A stretch of DNA of 64,000 bases, taken from NCBI RefSeq assembly GCF_000150275.1, contig NW_002060961.1, positions 8,002 to 72,001 on the forward strand, read 5' to 3'. This DNA comes from Trichoplax adhaerens. Taxonomy: Eukaryota; Placozoa; Uniplacotomia; Trichoplacea; Trichoplacidae. The notes beneath the pieces are model-generated. The model worked only from the letters and a program-made list of their open reading frames with translations, was not told the DNA's origin and searched no databases. A program made the translations under genes and the position numbers. Positions 11,876 through 30,515 of this stretch are shown here, one piece after another; position 1 is the stretch's first letter; every line of letters begins with the position of its first letter.

Positions 11876-12611
11876 ATATTTAGAGGATGTAATGAGAAAT
11901 TTCTACCGTTAGTGTTTCGTAAATTCTAACTGTATATTTTGTAAACTGCTAATGCAACAATTTAGAAAACACTATTTATAAAACGAACAGTAATATAATG
12001 GCAATAATAATTATATAATGCTTGATTAGGTTATAAGTAACCACGAAAGATATATGTTCTGGCTAAAACCAGAATGCCGGCTATTATGCATAATAGCCGG
12101 CTAATATGGATAATAACCGATCAGTTTGGCTATTATGCATAATAGCCACACCCAGCCGGTTATTATGCATAGTAACTCCTTCGAGGTTTATTTTGAATAG
12201 TAGGCTATTTATTCATTACGTTTTTATATCATCTATAAATCATGTATAACAATTATATACAAAATATTAAGAACAGAGTATACTCATATATGCTCGTCAA
12301 CGGTATAAGAGCGTTTGTGAATTTCTTCTGGTTAATCTTGAAAATACTGATTCTAAAATGGAAGACAACAGTAGTGGTACCTGCGCGAGTGCCGTGAAGA
12401 GTTTTAACGGAAATTGTACGTGATTCGAAAAAAATATGCGCGCACTATTACTATGTACCAAAGTAAAAGTGTTACTAATAGAATTAAATTTGAATTTTTA
12501 GTAAGCGTGTAGATTAGGAGTTTGGTCCCAAAATTGTTGCAAATTTGTGGATCTCAGTTACATACAACATTCATTCAAGTCTTTGAGCACCTTTCAGCAG
12601 AGTTCAAGGTT
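11876..12611. repeat. Receptor-array unit III, partial non-coding part
   Basis: From about 11876 the sequence follows unit II from about 6600. Only the right part of the unit's non-coding segment is therefore present in the third copy. It is interrupted by an insert at about 12055-12260, described separately. Confidence 0.6.
12055..12260. mobile_element. Palindrome-bearing insert (MITE-like?)
   Basis: Relative to unit II (about 6780-6800), unit III carries about 200 extra bases here. They contain a perfect 26-base palindrome at 12076-12101 centred on TATGCATA. A second perfect palindrome, ggctattatgcataatagcc, lies at 12128-12147, an imperfect copy at about 12158-12176, and a decayed copy near 12103-12119. 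No open frame is present. The insert could be a small non-autonomous element or a local palindrome expansion. No clear target-site duplication was identified. Confidence 0.45.
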
Positions 12612-13450
12612 TAAATTCATAATGGAGATCCGATTTCAACCTGATTAATGAATTACTATTAAATACTGATAAGGTTACAGTGAACCAACAAAATATGTCT
12701 AGATTATTACGGTAGAAAGTGTTGTGTTGATTAAAACTATATTAAATTGTTTCTTTGGTTATATTTTTGTACTTGCTCGATTAGATGGAATACAACCCAA
12801 TCAATTATAATTATTGAATGTAAATAAGAACTATGATTGAAACAGGAACAATATATTTGATAAAAGAAAGTATAATTTCCTATTTAGCTACAGCCTAAGT
12901 AATAATTGCAATATCGTAGAAAACTGTTGGCTGAAAATGAGTGGAAGCATAGACCAAGAGATGCAATGTTGACGGCATCAAGGGTATGTAATTAAATAGT
13001 TCTCATATGCTGAAAAATTCATTTCTATGCTTTCGATAAAACTACGATAAAGGTCTTACTATGCTTTGGCTCAATAATGATTCATACTAATTATAATAAT
13101 GATAAATTTATGATGAAAGTTTTTTAAATGGCGAAAAAACGATAAATACGGGCGCAATAGCTTTATATATCGGTATCTCTTGAAGATATTTTGTAAGGCC
13201 GAAAGCTACCAAATACAATCGATAGATCCTTTAATAGACAAAATAAAATTGAATAGTACTAAAACAAGTACGCGTTCAGCAATAATCACCATTATTAAAA
13301 TACTTCGCTGTTACCAAAAGATTAGCAATCGATGCATTAAGGATTAAAGCAATGCAGACATTGGAATAGCAGATATGATAACTTATTAATGCAACTATAA
13401 TCCTATCGATCGATATAAAAATTACCGTTATATTGTTATTGCTAATATTT
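12612..13450 (-). pseudogene. GPCR pseudogene, unit III
   Basis: This minus-strand relic of an array receptor runs from the start-codon region (about 13445) to TM7 (about 12615), about 840 bp. Unlike the unit II relic it still shows the TM6/ICL3 stretch (12705-12800, matching 9395-9480 in copy 2). Multiple stops and frame changes rule out a product. It shares derived changes with 7650-8378. Confidence 0.7.
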
Positions 13451-14096
13451 CAAGTTGCAGCCAAGTTTAAAATATTGCTGAGATTAAAAATTAAGCGATA
13501 AATAGTTGTATCAATCTATGCCTGCATTATCAAATCCTAAACCTGTACGTCTTTAAGAATACACACTGAGTAATTTTTAAAGAATTTTACTTAAAGTGAG
13601 AGCTTAATCAATTAATAATAAAGTTTTGTTAATTAGTAAAATGAAAATTTGTTAAGCTGTAATATTGTGTTCAATATCGTAAAATAAGAGGCACTTGGTG
13701 CTAGATACGGTAGATACAGAATCTTCAAAGAGAGACGTATCCGCTATTAATTGTAATAATTATATATTCTTTTCCTGGGGATTTATTAGGCTTTCGAAAT
13801 ATCGGGATAAAACGAGATCGAATAATAGAAGAATATGCTGCAGCACGTCCAATAGTCTGAAGGGCTGTGGTTACACTTGGCGTGCCTAAAATAGGATTGC
13901 CGAAAACTATTATTGCGGCATACCAAAAATGAAAGCACTACCAATAAGATCAATGTGTTCTAGTTTTACTCTACCACTTTAGCCAAGAATTCGAATTTTA
14001 TGGACAGGTACTTTACATTGATTACAGATTTGGTACGGAAATAATATTTCATAAGTCACTTTCATTTAAAAGTTGGTGCTTTTTTTTTTGAGTATG
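13451..14096. other. Spacer between pseudogene and array GPCR copy 3
   Basis: Homologous to 8379-9163. It contains a 64-codon plus-strand frame (13695-13889) that is not conserved as a protein in the unit II copy. No gene is supported. Confidence 0.5.
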
Positions 14097-15041
14097 TTAG
14101 CTTTTTTTTAATAAAGCTATAAACTTTTGCCTTATATGATGATCAAATTTCAACAAGATCAATGGATTGACAGCAAATAACGATAGAGTTACCGCTATAC
14201 CTAAATAGATTAAAATGTATAAGATATGACTTTCTAATGATACTTGATAAACTGTTTTTCGCGTTACAGCAGTGCCAATTAAGGTAGCAAAATGGGGCCA
14301 AGTAATTAATACGGTAGAAAGTGTTATGCTAATTAAAACTTTAGTAAATCGTTTCTTTTGCTTTTTTTGCATTTCTGCTCGTTTGGATACCATGCAACCC
14401 GGTCGGATATGATTCTTATGGATTGTAACTAATTTTATGTACATTACAGCCATGGTTGAAACTGGAATAATGTATAGGATGAACGAAAGTAGTATTTCCC
14501 ATACAGCTACAGCCGGCGTAATATTCGTAAAATCACAGAAAGTCGTTGAATGTGAATAAGTAGAACCGTAAACCAAGACTGGCGATGTTGACGATATCGA
14601 CGCTATACAAATGAATAATTCGCATACGACGAGAAATTGGATTTTATATTTTCGATAAAACGGCGATAACGGTCTTGCAATAACGAAATAGCGATCAACA
14701 CTAATTAATGTTAAGTTCATGATGGAAACTCCAAATGACGCAAAGGCAATAAATACAAAAATTTTGCACATCAGCGACCCTTGATAAAGGTTTATATGGC
14801 TGAAAGTCATTAAGCTATAGCCAATAAAGAGTGTAATAGACGAAAGAGTATCGGATATTACTGAAACGAGTATTAGACGATAGGTAGGTTTTTTAAAACA
14901 GTTTTTTGTTACCAACAGATAGGCAATCAGCATATTAAGAATCGAAGCGATGAAACATACTGGAATAGCACATACAACTACATATTGATGTACTTCTAAT
15001 CCGCTCCATCTTTGGGAAACATTAGCATTAGTATTGTTCAT
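14097..15041 (-). CDS. Rhodopsin-like (class A) GPCR, array copy 3
   Basis: This intronless 314-residue seven-helix receptor is the copy with the most canonical G-protein interface, DRY at 116-118. Other marks are Asn36, Asp64, Cys92/Cys169, Pro193, TWPH at 247-250 and NPLIL from 292, again without the NPxxY tyrosine. Sequons are at Asn2 and Asn7. The protein has only three substitutions from copy 2 over residues 97-171, but differs much more in TM1-TM2 and the C-terminus. This mosaic pattern points to gene conversion. It ends in LLKKS, a few residues shorter than its paralogues, beside a poly-T/poly-A tract at 14080-14110 that may have changed the end. Ligand and coupling are unknown. Confidence 0.92.
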   Translation of the reverse strand: MNNTNANVSQRWSGLEVHQYVVVCAIPVCFIASILNMLIAYLLVTKNCFKKPTYRLILVSVISDTLSSITLFIGYSLMTFSHINLYQGSLMCKIFVFIAFASFGVSIMNLTLISVDRYFVIARPLSPFYRKYKIQFLVVCELFICIASISSTSPVLVYGSTYSHSTTFCDFTNITPAVAVWEILLSFILYIIPVSTMAVMYIKLVTIHKNHIRPGCMVSKRAEMQKKQKKRFTKVLISITLSTVLITWPHFATLIGTAVTRKTVYQVSLESHILYILIYLGIAVTLSLFAVNPLILLKFDHHIRQKFIALLKKS

Positions 15042-16689
15042 AATTCAAGATATACTTGAATTGAAAATTCCTATGATGTTAAAAAGATTCTTACAAATTA
15101 CAATCGATGTTTGAAGTTTTTTAAACGAAATCTTACAGTATTATATTTCCATATTCGATAATAACCTGGCCATCAACAGTAAAAAATTAACTAATAAGTC
15201 AATCTCTAACGTACGTTCTTTTCCTAATCTATTGTATTCAATTCACGATTTAAAAAGTTCTAGACAAATTCGTGAATCAAGTAATGTAAAACTGGACATT
15301 CTTAGTTTAATTGTAGTATGAAATAAAAAATAAAATTTAATAACACGTCTGATAATTATTATCATGACATCTAAACTATTTCTTATTGTTAAATAAACTA
15401 CGAAGGATACTTTGTATTCTAAAATCTATTCTTTTATTCGTGGTTATGAAAAGTCGTACATTTACGACCAAAAAATTTCTATAAGTACCCAAAGGTTAAC
15501 CATATGAGTAGGATAGCGCATTAAATAACTTCGTTTTTAACTTGACTAAACAGGACTATTGATAAATTACATTGATATAAGGATAAGACTTACTGAAAAT
15601 CAAGGAACGAAATTGCGTTTTCGAAAATTAAATCAATATCACCTAATATTCAATTGAGAAATTATTTTATCTTCCGCCGTCGTAATTTTTACATGTTTAA
15701 TGAGTCGGCATCATTATCAATTATTATATTGGTTAAATTTTCTTGCAATTAATGTATTAAAACAATAGGTCAGCGTCAAATTACTGTAGATACTGACATG
15801 AAAATAATCGAATTCATTGTTTTAAAAGTTTCTAAATTCTTTCTATAATTTATACGTATACTATTACTACTATTGATTAATGTATAAAAGGAGCCAAATT
15901 ATATTTTTATCGGAGCCCGTATCAACAGTAATAAATATGGCACTTTATAGGCATTTTAAAATTAAATTCCTATGGTGTTCAAAAAGATAGCAGATTCTCA
16001 TGTTCACGCTTGTTGTGTATGTATGTATATATATATAAAAAATCGGTTCCTTGATTGCACTCGTATAAAAATTGGCGATGACCTTTTCCCATAGTTTATG
16101 GTAATCTTACGTTGATAGTGGGTACCGTATTTAATTTACATGGTTAGTATCATATGAACTTCTTTGGATATGGTATCGTATCAATTATAGTTTTTTAAAT
16201 TTAAAGTTGTAGTCAGTTCAATAATTCATTTATACATCCTTCTACTCGTTTACACTTAAGCTCGAAATACTATGTTCTCTAGGATAACATATTGTAAAAT
16301 TGCATACTTTTTCTTTTAAAGTAAGACTTTCAAGCTATGAATAGTACAGCTTATTAAGTTATTCAATTTAACTTTTATAATACAGTAAAGTTCTATAAAT
16401 AAGCAAAAACATACATCTATAATACATGCAGCTGTTCGACTCTGTAACTGTATGTAAATATATACAGTATGTACAGTAAATCTGCCAAATCATGGTAATG
16501 TGCCGTAACATACACTTAGTGTAGTTCAACCAGGATTACTTGGAACTATTATTACGGTATGCCAAAAATGAAAGAACTACTAACAAGATCAATCTTTTGT
16601 AATATCACGCTCCAATTTAGTCAAGAATTCTGATTTTATTAGCAATAATAAAGATTATAAATTTGGTACGCAAATAATGTTCATTCGTT
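15042..16689. other. 5' flank of array GPCR copy 3 and spacer
   Basis: Homologous to 10118-11700, with deletions and a TA-rich microsatellite insert near 16015-16040. No gene is recognised. From about 16540 the sequence parallels the 3' flank of the array receptors (for example about 13890-14090), leading into the deleted fourth receptor. Confidence 0.5.
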
Positions 16690-16870
16690 ACTTTTATTTA
16701 TGTACTAGTGTTTTTTTTTTAAGTACGTAAGCACATTTTAAACAGTTATAAATTCTTGCCTGATATTATAATCAAATTTCAACCAAATCAATGGATTCAT
16801 AGCAAATAACGACAGAGTTACTGTTGTAACTAAATAGATTAAAATAGATAGGGTATAACTTTCTAATGCG
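16690..16870 (-). pseudogene. Fourth array GPCR, internally deleted
   Basis: The sequence matches the last ~50 codons of the array receptors (TM7 and C-terminal tail, about 16715-16868). At about 16868-16872 it switches directly to sequence matching the 5' flank of copies 2 and 3 (compare 16869-16925 with 10179-10240). Everything from the start codon through TM6 is missing. The simplest explanation is a single internal deletion of roughly 800 bp. It shows that the array once had at least four receptor genes in series. Confidence 0.7.
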
Positions 16871-17239
16871 ATGCTTGAAGTCTTGTAAACGAAATCTTAC
16901 AGTATTATATCTTAATATTAGACGATAATAAAGTCATCAATCGAAAGCAGAGTATGAAGATTAAGTTACAAGTCAATGTCTAATATACTTTTTTTTCTGT
17001 AATCATCTGCCGTATTTAATTAACATTTAAAAAAGTTATAGATAAATTCATTAATCAAGTAATACAAAACTGGATATTCTCAGTTTAATTATCGTATGGA
17101 ATAAATCAACACTTAATAATACGTCCGACAATTATTATCATAATATATCGAAAGTAATTCTCTTTGTTAAATAAACTACGAAGGATACTTTGTATTCTAA
17201 AATCTATTCTTTTATTTGTGCTAGTTCATTGCCTGCTAC
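16871..17239. other. 5'-flank remnant of the deleted receptor
   Basis: Parallels 10180-10530 and 15110-15450 (5' flanks of copies 2 and 3), and ends where the 200-bp tandem repeat begins. No gene. Confidence 0.5.
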
Positions 17240-18000
17240 ATTGCTATAGTATTGTCTTGTCTATTTGTGGAAAGACCTGGCTCATAATTTGATGAGCAAT
17301 TATGGTCGCTGAGATAGGAAAGTTTGCATTTATCCGTCAATCGGAATATCACTCTACGACCAGCGATCATTGTACCAGGGACTACTAAAAAGTTTCTGCT
17401 TTGTTACAGTGGTCCCTGACCTGACAGTGTATGATATGATACACTATAGTGTCCTCTTGCTTAGTTGTAGAAAGACCTGGCTCATAATTTGATGAGTAAC
17501 TATGGTCGCTAAGATTGGAAAGTTTGCATTTATCCGTCGATTGGAATATCTTTTTGCGACCAGCGATCATTGTACCAAGGACAACTAAAAAGTTCCTGCT
17601 TTGTTACAGTGGTCCCTGACCTGATAGTGTATGATATGGTACACTATAGTGTCGTCTTGCTTAGTTATGGAAAGATCTGGCTCATAATTTGATGAGCAAC
17701 TATGGTCGCTGAGATTGGAAAGTTTGCATTTATCCGTCAATCGGAATATCACTCTGCGACCAGCGATCATTGTACCAGGGACTACTAAAAAGTTTCTGTT
17801 TTGGTACGGTAGTCCCTGACCTGACAGAGTATGATATGTTACACTATAATATCGTCTTGCTTAGTTGCAGAAAGACCTGGTTCATAATTTGATGAGCAAT
17901 TATGGTCGCTGAGATTGGAAAGTTTGCATTTATCCGTCGATGGGAAATATTCCCGTGCGATCAGAGACCATCGTAGTGGGATAACTATAAAGGTTCCGAT
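17240..18000. repeat. Four-copy tandem repeat, 200-bp period
   Basis: The phrase agtttgcatttatccgtc occurs at 17321, 17521, 17721 and 17921, an exact 200-bp step. The rest of each unit is highly similar; the last copy diverges after about 17950. Two units hold a 61-codon minus-strand open frame (17385-17570, 17585-17770) that is simply the repeat read through, so no gene is called. The repeat lies between the receptor array and WDR55. Confidence 0.9.
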
Positions 18001-18368
18001 TTAGTCGTCCTTGCCTATACAGTGTACAGTACACAAGACATTCTCATGATACAGTATGGATCGCACTATGGTATGGAACAGTAGAGTATTGTCCTGTATG
18101 AAAACTGCTGATGCAGATTTGACGTTCGCAGAGTAGAACAATTTTTCATAGTCATTGCAGTCTAGTGTTGTATTCGGCTCAATTTTACCAGTGAAATTGG
18201 TGTAAAGGAAAGAGAAATCATAACGCTACTGGTTCCACCAGTCTATTGCAGGTTTTCATAGGATACAGTATAGGATGCTCACTCCACTACAATACAGTAA
18301 TGTCTTATACTGGCAGCCAAGCATTTCCACTTTCCCTTCCACGATCTCAAGGCATTAACGAGCTAACG
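18001..18368. other. Presumed promoter/5' leader of WDR55
   Basis: Short spacer between the tandem repeat and the WDR55 start. It contains several TACAGT/ACAGTA words. An in-frame upstream ATG at 18300 would add 23 residues to WDR55. No core promoter element was identified. Confidence 0.35.
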
Positions 18369-21082
18369 ATGGAGGGCCTAGACAAGAAGAAGACCTTCAA
18401 GCGTAGAGCTAGGAATGATGATGTATGAAATATAGAATACTTTCAAGTTGTTGTCTATTTTCAATTTGAAATCGTTATGATTAGGCAGACCTCTTACCAT
18501 GCTTTTCTTTCTATTGATCAATGCTACATGTCAATGTCGATGCTGGTAGGAGTCGGACGATCATGGAGGGCAAATGGTACCGCCTGATATCGAATTTCCT
18601 CATCCAATATTTGATATTAATTTTCATCCAGTACAGCCAATGATTGCTGCTGGCCTGATAGATGGTTCTGTTCGAATGTAATGCCAATAAATAGTCACTT
18701 CGTTAGAAAGATGCAATGCCTGTTACATCGATGATAATCATTCTTATTGGAGAACTGCTTTAGTACACGCCTGATACGTTACATTTGCAATGCGACAAGA
18801 AAATGTGCCTTAAACTGCTTGGACGACACTCATTTCATGCTAAAAGTCATATTCATACGTATTTTTACTTGCATAACCAACGTTTACTTGACCGTTGTTG
18901 CAGGCTTTCTGTAGCACTGTTGAAGGATGTTGATAGGAGTAATTACCTAATTTTTCTTAATACAGGATAAACCATTCAATCTTGTTCATGATAGACCACG
19001 GCTTTTAGTCACTCTGACTGGGGTTATTTCTTGCAAATTCACCCAACTTTTGATAACAATTTTTATAATGATATCAATTATCCCCTGGTAATTATCATAG
19101 CGTTGAGTTGAGTTATTGAACCTTTTACAATCCTTTATAACACTGTTATGCTACTGGCATTCTAAAAACTGCTTGCTTCTTCATCTCACATATACTGTAC
19201 AGTGTATATGCATAAGGGTTTTTACTGCACTGCTGCTTACATGTCACAGCATATGATCTACAAAATTAAATGATTCACTTTTGATGTCTCAAAATTAAAA
19301 TGCGTTGGCTTTATTCGTTACAGATATTCTTATTCTGTGGATGGTAACAAACTCTTGCATCAATTTGATCATCATAAAAAGTCATGCAGAGCTGTTACAT
19401 TCTCCTTGGATGGTCAATGTATGTTATTACCATTGAAGTTCATTAGTGGATTATGAATTTTGCTAATATTAATAATTAGGTATTGAAGCTGACTTAATCT
19501 CGCAATTAGCTCTGAATACTGCATCCAAAGATAAATCGATATGCCTGGTCAATATAGAAACCGGAAAAGTTCATCTCAGCTTCTTAAAAGCGCATTCGTA
19601 AGCCTGTCCCTGATACTACCTTCGTTTCGATTATTTGTCGTATATAAATATAGATTAATAAGCGTTTCATATGTATTCATTTCAGATCACCGATATATAC
19701 CATGCGAACTATAGAAGAGCATTTAATAGCCAGTGGTGATGATGACGGTTTCGTGAAGGTTATGAACCGTATTCTTATTCTTAAGTTGCAGCTTTTCAAT
19801 GTTATGATGCTGTCAAAAATTCAATAAATCAAGTTGTTAAAATTTTGTAAACCGTAGTAATTTACTCGTATGTACAGTATCTAAAATATGCGGAATAGTT
19901 ACGTTACCTACACTTATATGTATGTAGTTACAAATTTGCATTGAAACTTTTACAGCTTGAGCAGTATTCTACTTCTTTTTTCGTAGATCATGCAATCTAA
20001 TGACATCGTGCACTACTCGTATTACACCATTTTAATCTATTTCGGTTCAAGCAGCCTCATGAATGTATAGTATTGACACTAATGTTGCTAATTTTGTTAT
20101 AATAAATAGCAGATATGGGACTTAAGAAAAAAAGGCAAATGCATCATGGAAGTCAAAGAAAACAATGATTTCATTGCCGATTTCGATTATGTTGGTAATA
20201 GTAAAACACTCCTTGCTGCCAGGTATTGTATAAAAGGAGTGGCAAATTTGAAGTTAAAATGCCTTTCGATAACTAATTTTATAATCAACGTTTTATTATC
20301 AATAGTGGAGATGGCGTACTATCAGTCTTTCATGTAGGTCAGAGGAAGTTAATTGAAAAATCGGATAATCAAGAATCTGAATTACTTTGTGTATCTGTTA
20401 TTAAGGTAGTTTAAAGCTAGTTCATTTATGTTGTTAAAAATCTTGTATGTTCACTGCAAGAGTGTGTTCTGTTAGTTAATTTCTAAAGCTGAGCTTGCAC
20501 CTTTACATATGTTATTCTTATTTCGCATTTCATTTTTTAAATTAAGGGTGGTCACAAGGTCGTGTGTGGAACAGGAGATGGCATTATCAATATTTATTCA
20601 TGGGATCAATGGGGTGACATGAGCGATCGATTCCCGGGACATCCGATGTCCGTTGATACTTGCACAAAAATATCTGAAAATGTAATTTGCACTGGTTCTA
20701 TGGATGGTATGATAAGGTAGACAGGCTAAATGTTGCTGGCGTTGTTGTTACTAACATTGTCTTCGATCTTATTTTTAATTATACGTATGCCCTCGATTGT
20801 TCTTGTGCTTGTAATTATAGAGCTGTGAGTATACATCCGAATCGATTACTTGGTGTCCTTGGAGATCATGGAGACTTTCCAATAGAGAAATTACGAGTAT
20901 CCAATTTCAACCTACTTGCTAGTTGCGCACATGACGCTAAAATTAAGTTTTGGGATACGGCAAATTTTACAAATTCAACACTTAGCCACGAAAATAGTCA
21001 AGAATTTACTAAGAAATTTAGCAAGAAAGCAAAAAAGAATAAGAATGAATCTCTTCGTGCGGATTTTTTTTCCGATTTATAA
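18369..21082 (+). CDS. WDR55: WDR55-type WD40 repeat protein (nucleolar)
   Basis: Exons are 18369-18422, 18550-18677, 19324-19418, 19510-19597, 19686-19758, 20113-20222, 20306-20405, 20547-20716 and 20821-21082. All junctions are GT-AG and in phase, giving 359 residues (human about 383). Family: a seven-bladed WD40 scaffold of the nucleolus needed for rRNA processing and cell-cycle progress. Visible marks are an N-terminal basic stretch (KKKTFKRRAR, 6-15), then acidic NDDESDD, then WD units including SCRAVTFS, TASKDKSI, LIASGDDDG, IWDLR (147-151) and IKFWD. The C-terminus is a lysine-rich tail ending LRADFFSDL, matching the human TDDFFAGL region. Exon 1 is chosen because GAT|gtatga at 18422 and ggtag|GAG at 18549 join in phase. 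Alternative starts are ATG 18300 (longer) or ATG 18574 (single-exon N-terminus). It converges with CYFIP, 287 bp apart. Confidence 0.93.
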
Positions 21083-21369
21083 TTTATTCATTTTTTGACA
21101 TATAGTGGTAAAATTTTATCAATGTACATATTCCATACACATATTATATATATTTTCATTTGTCTTTTAATTAATTAGTTCCTTGGATCAAAAATTTAAA
21201 TAAAAAATATTTGCATATGAAAAAAATGCCTACCCGCAAAATAATAATTAAAATGAATTTGCAAATAGTGTCAGATACTATTCGATCATTGGAGTAGTGT
21301 TAGGGTTAGGAGCTAGGACAGCATGAATTTTTTTGTTGCTGAATCATGATTAACATTAATAACCAACAT
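21083..21369. terminator. Shared 3' ends of WDR55 and CYFIP
   Basis: Convergent intergenic space of only 287 bp. A plus-strand AATAAA at 21199-21204 could serve WDR55. The nearest minus-strand AATAAA (tttatt at 21083-21088) for CYFIP lies directly against the WDR55 stop codon. If both are used, the two transcripts overlap at their 3' ends. The signals are seen; their use is inferred. Confidence 0.45.
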
Positions 21370-29535
<8,166 letters not shown>

Positions 29536-29740
29536 TTTGGATTTAGACATGATTGTTGCTGGTTGCTTCACCACTGGAAGGGTCATACGCATCAGTGATG
29601 CACGACGTTGGCTTCACTCGCTTTTGCCTGTCGATCACCGGGGTGTCGTTCACCAGGGGGGGTGAGATTTGCGTTTTGCCTCAGCGCGGCTTTCCCCTTT
29701 TCTGAAGGTCCGCATATAGGGTGAATTTACGCTTGATGGT
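29536..29740 (-). promoter_or_regulatory. GC-rich 5' region of CYFIP
   Basis: Immediately upstream of the CYFIP start the base composition is clearly richer in G and C than the rest of the window. It includes a run of seven G at about 29656-29662 and gcgcggctttcccc near 29690. It is a plausible 5' leader/promoter. No TATA box is obvious. This is inferred from position and composition only. Confidence 0.4.
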
Positions 29741-30310
29741 ACAACACTCAGTAAGGCGATTATGGCGTGCTTGAAACAGCCTCTAGACTCCGATCCACTA
29801 AAGCGTCCAGTGTCCAGCGTCCTGTGTACAGTGTATAGTCTACAGTGTACAGTATAGTGTACCGTACTGTACAGTGCAGCGTACAGAAATTCTATACAGA
29901 TTTAATAAGGCGATTATGGCGTGCTTGAAACAGCCGCTAGACTCCGATCCGATACAGCGTCCAGTGTACAGTACTGTACAACGACAGTGTACAGTGTACA
30001 GTGTACACTCACTGAGTAACAGTACAGTACTGTACACTGTACAGCCTTCAGGTCTAGCACAGCGTGTAGAAATTCTATTCAGATTTTTCCAAATGAAATA
30101 AAAGTGTAAAAATGGACGGATTCTATTGAGTTTGGCCATAAATTGATAGGTCTTTCTCTTTCTACATGTATAAAATTGGGAGAATTTTGCTGCAAAAATC
30201 TGAATGAAAGTACAGTATGCACCCACTTCTCTAAAAGAAATTCTACAGTACACGCTGTACAGTACAGTCACTGTGCACGATGCACTGTGCATTGTGCATT
30301 ACTTTCGCTT
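29741..30310. repeat. Palindromic TACAGTGTAC-rich repeat cluster
   Basis: A segment beginning gcgattatggcgtgcttgaa is present twice (29757 and 29909, 152 bp apart). Each copy is followed by dense runs of overlapping palindromic words such as gtacagtac, tgtacagtgtac and actgtaca (29815-29880, 29965-30045, 30245-30300). The related words agaaattctatacagattt and agaaattctattcagattt follow each copy. Open frames of 70-150 codons on both strands here are products of the repeat and are not called as genes. Confidence 0.75.
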
Positions 30311-30515
30311 GAAGCGGATGGCGTGTCGTACGGACGGAAAGTTTTCTCCTGTTACGATGAATGACGGTCAACTTTACCAGTGTTTATGTTACGGGCAATG
30401 TTATCAAATTCGATGAAATTGTACTTATTTACTGCACATTTAGGCCCAATTTATCGGTTTGGAAAAGGATCGTAGCCTATGAAAAATCTGCTGTCTACCA
30501 TGCATTTACAAACGT
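30311..30515. other. Short unannotated spacer
   Basis: No gene or repeat is recognised. The spacer separates two repeat clusters 5' of CYFIP. Confidence 0.3.

Noticed and set aside
17385-17770. Two adjacent 61-codon minus-strand ORFs with nearly the same protein
   Set aside because: They are two units of the 200-bp tandem repeat; the other units do not keep the frame, so no gene is supported.
17240-18000. CRISPR-like regular repeats
   Set aside because: The whole 200-bp unit is repeated, without unique spacers, and the genome is eukaryotic.
20687-21082. Single 131-codon ORF as a stand-alone gene
   Set aside because: It begins at TTG and reads across an intron of WDR55; only the part from 20821 is exon, in the same frame.
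29840-30292. 150-codon minus-strand open frame
   Set aside because: It lies inside the palindromic repeat cluster, is rich in Tyr/Cys/Thr/Val from the ACAGTGTAC words, and competes with equally open plus-strand frames.
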